Positions 7,394-10,010 of a stretch of DNA of 10,010 nucleotides are shown here, piece after piece. The notes beneath the pieces are model-generated. The model was given only the letters and a program-made list of their open reading frames with translations, did no database searches and was not told the origin of the DNA. Position numbers and translations under genes: made by a program. Positions within the stretch are counted from its first letter, which is position 1; each line of letters opens with the position of its first letter. The DNA is from an uncultured Methanobrevibacter sp. (GTDB lineage Archaea > Methanobacteriota > Methanobacteria > Methanobacteriales > Methanobacteriaceae), in NCBI RefSeq assembly GCF_900316895.1, contig NZ_ONER01000073.1:1-10010 (forward strand). Direction: 5' to 3'.

Positions 7394-7441
7394 TTTTTGT
7401 TTTTTGAGGGTTTTTTGATGATGTGAGGAAAATTTTTAGAA

Positions 7442-7449
7442 AAATATAT
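7442..7449 (-). promoter_or_regulatory. Possible TATA box upstream of the tRNA
   Basis: ATATATTT on the minus strand predicts a start near 7418, about 15 nt before the place where an intact tRNA would begin (7403). The spacing suggests that the promoter survives although the acceptor strand is gone. Confidence 0.35.
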
Positions 7450-7491
7450 CGATTTTTTCTTATTTTAATTTTTGAAGTCATCTTAAAAAAG

Positions 7492-7499
7492 TTATATTT
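7492..7499 (+). promoter_or_regulatory. ahcY TATA box
   Basis: TTATATTT preceded by an A6 run (BRE-like) predicts a start near 7523 and a leader of about 30 nt. The translation start context is GATGAT-ATT-ATG, a weak match to the archaeal GGTGAT ribosome binding site. Confidence 0.5.
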
Positions 7500-7519
7500 A
7501 ATAACCTACAAGTCAAAAA

Positions 7520-7532
7520 GTTAATCATTAAC
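7520..7532. promoter_or_regulatory. Palindrome at the predicted ahcY transcription start
   Basis: GTTAAT-C-ATTAAC is a perfect 13-bp palindrome overlapping the predicted start site. Overlapping it, AAAAGTT (7516-7522) and AACTTTT (7533-7539) form a second inverted repeat with a 10-nt spacer. This is a plausible repressor site, but the regulator is unknown and it does not match the NrpR operator. Confidence 0.4.
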
Positions 7533-7552
7533 AACTTTTAATTGATGATATT

Positions 7553-8803
7553 ATGAGTAAAGTAAAAGACATGTCACTTGCACCTGAAGGTGTAAGAAAA
7601 ATCGAATGGGTTCAAAAACACATGCCTGTTTTGGAATCCATCAAGAAGGAATACGAAGAAACCCAACCGTTCAAAGGAATTACAATCGGATCATGCTTAC
7701 ATCTCGAACCAAAAACCATCAACTTAGGTTTGACACTGATGGCCGGTGGAGCTGAAGTGGCAATGACCGGATGCAACCCATTGTCCACCCATGACGATGC
7801 AGTTGCAGGAGCAGCCGATTTGGGCCTTAACGTTTACGGCTGGAGAGAACAGGACGATGAGGAATACTACCAGACCATCAACATGGTGCTGGACCACAAG
7901 CCTGACATAATCATCGACGACGGAGCGGACATGATTATGGTGCTTCACAACGAAAGGAAAGAGTTGTTGAGCCACATAAAAGGCGCATGTGAGGAAACAA
8001 CAACCGGTGTGCACAGGCTTCAGGCAATGCATGCCGACGGCGCATTGAAATTCCCTGTAATCGCCGTTAATGACGCTTATACCAAATACTTATTTGACAA
8101 CCGTTACGGAACCGGACAGTCAAGCTTCGATGCAATCATGGGAACAACCAACATGGTCATTGCAGGAAAAACCGTAGTTGTCTGCGGTTACGGATGGTGC
8201 GGTCGTGGACTGGCTTTAAGGGCAGCAGGTTTAGGTGCCGATGTAATCGTAACCGAAGTTGACCCGATCCGTGCGCTTGAAGCAAGAATGGACGGATACC
8301 GTGTAATGACCATCAGGGAAGCAGTAAAACAGGCTGACTTGATCATTACCGTTACCGGAAATGCAGACATCATCTGCGGAGACGACTTCAAGTACATGAA
8401 GGACGGATGTATGCTTGCAAACTCAGGACACTTCAATGTGGAAATCAACAGGCCTGACTTGGAAGCTATCTCAACTGAAGTCAAGGAAGTACGTGAAAGT
8501 ATTGAAGAGTTCACAACTAAAGATGGCCGCAAGATCTATCTTTTGGCTGACGGTCGTTTGGTAAACCTTTCAGCGGCACGTGGACAAGGACACCCTGCAG
8601 AAATCATGGACATGAGCTTTGCAGTTCAGGCATTGTCTGCAAAACACATCCTTGAAAACGACCTGCCAGTAGGCGTCACCAAAGCACCTGATGAGATTGA
8701 CTACACCGTGGCAAGCATGAAGCTGGATGCTATGGGAATTGAAATCGACTCATTGACCGACAAACAAAAGGCTTACATGGCAAACTGGCAAGAAGGAACA
8801 TAG
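7553..8803 (+). CDS. ahcY: S-adenosylhomocysteine (or S-inosylhomocysteine) hydrolase
   Basis: The protein has 416 residues. This NAD-dependent enzyme splits the product of SAM methylations, S-adenosylhomocysteine, into homocysteine and a nucleoside. Substrate-domain residues of the family are present: H50 (SCLHL), D123 (IDDGAD), E148 (EETTTGV), and K178, D182 and N183 (NDAYTKYLFDN). The Rossmann NAD site is GYGWCGRG (212-219), and GQGHP (344-348) matches the conserved His loop. It is of the shorter archaeal and thermophile type: the Cys of the mammalian NLYGC motif is Thr here (NRYGT), and the C-terminus lacks the long KYYRY tail. The homologue in Methanocaldococcus prefers S-inosylhomocysteine, formed by prior deamination, and this protein may do the same; sequence alone does not decide. 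A TATA box lies upstream, and a stem-loop overlaps the stop codon. Confidence 0.95.
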   Translation: MSKVKDMSLAPEGVRKIEWVQKHMPVLESIKKEYEETQPFKGITIGSCLHLEPKTINLGLTLMAGGAEVAMTGCNPLSTHDDAVAGAADLGLNVYGWREQDDEEYYQTINMVLDHKPDIIIDDGADMIMVLHNERKELLSHIKGACEETTTGVHRLQAMHADGALKFPVIAVNDAYTKYLFDNRYGTGQSSFDAIMGTTNMVIAGKTVVVCGYGWCGRGLALRAAGLGADVIVTEVDPIRALEARMDGYRVMTIREAVKQADLIITVTGNADIICGDDFKYMKDGCMLANSGHFNVEINRPDLEAISTEVKEVRESIEEFTTKDGRKIYLLADGRLVNLSAARGQGHPAEIMDMSFAVQALSAKHILENDLPVGVTKAPDEIDYTVASMKLDAMGIEIDSLTDKQKAYMANWQEGT

Positions 8804-8826
8804 GTTCCTTCCAAACTATTTTTTTT
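8792..8826 (+). terminator. Stem-loop plus T8 tract at the end of ahcY
   Basis: A perfect 8-bp stem GAAGGAAC/GTTCCTTC (8792-8799 and 8804-8811) has a 4-nt loop holding the stop codon TAG (8801-8803). T8 follows at 8819-8826. The T-tract runs straight into the ATG of the next gene. The palindrome also contains GGAA-N6-TTCC (8795-8808), an exact match to the NrpR operator consensus, though no promoter is evident there. Confidence 0.6.
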
Positions 8827-9477
8827 ATGTCCTATTTCAGATACATCGACAACGGCAAGGGGCCGACCAAACTGTTCATTGGCGGAGTCCATGGAAATGA
8901 GGGTGTGACCTCATTGAAGTTCTTGAAGCGCATTGACATTGATGATTTGTCGCCCGGACAGTTCTATTTTTATAATTTCGACAAGACTGAATATATCTCT
9001 ACAATAAAAAAGGAATATTACGAATCCGAACTTGGGAAAAAGGTTCTGGATTTGATTGTTGAGCTCAATCCGGATTTCTACACTGAGCTTCACTGCTACA
9101 ACCTTAAAAACTATGAGAAGCTGACTTCAATGGAGAGGTATAGAAAAACAGGAATTCCTCCCTTGATAAAGCTTGGAAATCATATATTGGTCTCATCTGT
9201 ATCTCCTTTAATCAGAATGACCTATTTTACAACAGATACAGTCTGCAAGACACTTGAATTTCCATGTTTTGAAAAGCTGACACCAGAAATCATTGATGAA
9301 TACGGCTTTGATTTGAATTTGGCCTGCGAGACTTACGAAGATCTGCTCAAGCTGATTTTAAGGTCTCCTTCACGTGAACACTTTGAAAATGAGATGATGA
9401 AACATCACAGACATCAGGTTCACCTGGCCATGAAATATGCAGAAAAAGTTTTCGGCAGCGATTTCCCGCCTTATTAA
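8827..9477 (+). CDS. Predicted zinc-dependent amidohydrolase-like protein (DUF2119-like)
   Basis: The protein has 216 residues and I do not recognise a characterised function. The start, LFIGGVHGNEGVTSLKFLK (16-34), carries the HxxE zinc motif (H22, E25) of the carboxypeptidase M14 / succinylglutamate desuccinylase / aspartoacylase fold. TELHCY (86-91) offers the third zinc ligand, H89, and KTLEFP (141-146) a catalytic Glu, E144. This order matches that superfamily, so hydrolysis of an amide bond on a small metabolite is inferred. It resembles archaeal DUF2119 as I recall it. It is predicted cytoplasmic, with no signal peptide. It follows ahcY by 23 bp on the same strand. The ATG is immediately preceded by a T8 tract, with no Shine-Dalgarno and no TATA box in view. 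The next in-frame Met lies beyond the zinc motif, so this start is still the likely one. Confidence 0.8.
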   Translation: MSYFRYIDNGKGPTKLFIGGVHGNEGVTSLKFLKRIDIDDLSPGQFYFYNFDKTEYISTIKKEYYESELGKKVLDLIVELNPDFYTELHCYNLKNYEKLTSMERYRKTGIPPLIKLGNHILVSSVSPLIRMTYFTTDTVCKTLEFPCFEKLTPEIIDEYGFDLNLACETYEDLLKLILRSPSREHFENEMMKHHRHQVHLAMKYAEKVFGSDFPPY

Positions 9478-9480
9478 GTA

Positions 9481-9660
9481 TTGATGGTTTCCGGGTTTTG
9501 TGGTGGTGAGAAACCATCAACACCATGGATTCTATGAATATATCGAATAATGAAATTGGCTTTCACCGTCCCCTTGACAGCTGCCATTTCTAAAGTGTTT
9601 TGTATACAATCTGGGGTGTGTGGTGGTAGATTGCATAGGGTTATTCAATATTTAGAATCC
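9481..9660. ncRNA. Candidate structured RNA with two hairpins sharing a conserved loop
   Basis: Hairpin A is a perfect 11-bp stem, TTGATGGTTTC (9481-9491) with its complement at 9510-9520, and an 18-nt loop. Domain B is an outer stem of about 19 bp with small bulges (9527-9550 with 9641-9660). It encloses a small hairpin TGAAA/TTTCA (9551-9565) and hairpin C, CAATCT/AGATTG (9607-9612 and 9628-9633). The loops of A and C share a 15-nt block, GGGTTTTGTGGTGGT versus GGGGTGTGTGGTGGT, 13 of 15 identical, while the stems differ in sequence. The strand is uncertain. Minus is supported by TTTAAATA at 9684-9691, which places a start at 9660. Plus is supported by T-runs downstream (9672-9677 and 9707-9714) and by hairpin A beginning 3 nt after the upstream stop codon, which would make it a 3' UTR. 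Confidence 0.45.
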
Positions 9661-9683
9661 TAATTATAGTATTTTTTAACTAG

Positions 9684-9691
9684 TATTTAAA
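9684..9691 (-). promoter_or_regulatory. Possible TATA box for a minus-strand RNA
   Basis: TTTAAATA ends 24 nt before position 9660, exactly the first base of the outer stem of the candidate RNA. There is no clear BRE, and the region is so AT-rich that this could be chance. Confidence 0.3.
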
Positions 9692-9706
9692 GAATATGGT
9701 CGTATA

Positions 9707-9714
9707 TTTTTTTT
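9707..9714 (+). terminator. T8 tract downstream of the structured region
   Basis: An uninterrupted T8 run on the plus strand lies in the AT-rich gap before the convergent fen gene. It is a plausible end for transcripts entering from the DUF2119-like gene or the structured region. The rest of 9661-9781 is plain AT-rich sequence in which I see nothing else. Confidence 0.35.
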
Positions 9715-9781
9715 AATTGTAATTGATAAAAAATTAATAATATTTTGTATATTTTATAATATATCAGTATTATAATTTTGT

Positions 9782-10010
9782 TCAAAACCATGCATCAAGG
9801 CTTCCCTGTGAGGAATTTAGGTTTTTGAGCCTGTCTGATGCTTTGGATACCCTGTCTTCGGAAAATCCGTGCTCGTAACATAAAAATTCGATTATCTTGT
9901 CCTTTTGCGGTTTTTCCCATTTTATCTTATAATCGGTATTGACGTTATGCTTCAGGAATATGTCACGGACTTCATCAAGGTCGTGTGTTGATTCCTTTTG
10001 AAGCTCGGAG
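9782..10010 (-). CDS. fen: Flap endonuclease 1 (FEN-1), C-terminal fragment
   Basis: The frame is open to the window edge, giving 75 C-terminal residues of a family of about 330. FEN-1 cleaves 5' flaps during Okazaki fragment maturation and base-excision repair. The fragment shows the family's C-terminal pattern: IKWEKPQKDKIIEFLCYEHGFSEDRV corresponds to the WxxPDxExIIxFLCxEHxFSxERV region, split here as IKWEKPQKD and KIIEFLCYEHGFS. It ends in a PCNA-interacting peptide, QGSLDAWF (Q-x-x-L-x-x-aromatic-aromatic), directly before the TGA. The nuclease core lies outside the window. The gene is convergent with ahcY and the DUF2119-like gene across a 304-bp gap containing the candidate RNA. Confidence 0.9.
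   Translation of the reverse strand, partial: SELQKESTHDLDEVRDIFLKHNVNTDYKIKWEKPQKDKIIEFLCYEHGFSEDRVSKASDRLKNLNSSQGSLDAWF

Noticed and set aside
7294..7552. Integration site (att) at the truncated tRNA
   Set aside because: A 3' tRNA fragment can mark the far end of an integrated element, but the neighbouring side is the core gene ahcY, with no integrase or foreign genes in view.
9481..9522. C/D-box or H/ACA guide RNA
   Set aside because: TTGATGG resembles a C box and ACA occurs near the 3' side, but there is no CTGA D box, no C'/D' pair and no pseudouridylation pocket.
9525..9593. Short ORF of 22 codons starting ATGGATTCTATG inside the structured region
   Set aside because: The ribosome-site-like GGTGGTGA is 15 nt away, too far, and lies in a hairpin loop. 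The frame overlaps the stem sequence, and no similarity is recognised.
9527..9660. Small inverted-repeat transposon (MITE)
   Set aside because: The arms are terminal and about 20 bp, but no target-site duplication flanks them and the internal part is itself structured. RNA is the simpler reading.

Overview
The window looks like core chromosome of a mesophilic, AT-rich, hydrogenotrophic methanogen of the order Methanobacteriales, close to Methanobrevibacter. The evidence is formylmethanofuran dehydrogenase subunits A and C (first step of methanogenesis from CO2), the archaeal nitrogen repressor NrpR beside glutamine synthetase, an archaeal-type S-adenosylhomocysteine hydrolase, the C-terminus of a FEN-1 flap endonuclease, an intron-bearing archaeal tRNA, and TATA-type promoters with long T-run terminators. 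No transposase, integrase, CRISPR array or phage gene is visible.

Layout. Positions 1-2627 (+) hold the end of fwdA, fwdC and a small acidic archaeal protein (possibly DUF2097). Positions 2704-7185 (-) read, in transcription order, as a ferredoxin-fused aldo/keto reductase, then glnA, then nrpR. glnA has a TATA box and, just downstream of the predicted transcription start, a perfect GGAA-N6-TTCC NrpR operator. nrpR starts only 36 bp after the glnA stop and has no obvious promoter, so it is probably co-transcribed with glnA and represses itself. A stem-loop plus T-run between the two may set their ratio. Upstream of the reductase, also on (-), lies an intron-containing tRNA-Met(CAT) at 7294-7393 that lacks the 5' strand of its acceptor stem. 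Positions 7553-9477 (+) hold ahcY and a predicted zinc-dependent amidohydrolase-like protein (DUF2119-like). Positions 9782-10010 (-) are the end of fen.

The most interesting non-coding part is 9481-9660: two hairpins with unrelated stems present nearly the same 15-nt loop (13 of 15 identical), the second enclosed in a bulged stem of about 19 bp. This looks like an unannotated structured RNA. Other points are the damaged tRNA with a 12-bp inverted repeat linking its intron to its 3' flank, hairpins that overlap or touch stop codons and run into T-tracts at four genes, and a palindrome at the predicted ahcY transcription start.

The protein calls rest on recognised motifs and are mostly secure. 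Promoters, terminators and RNA structures were read by eye, without folding, database searches or expression data.
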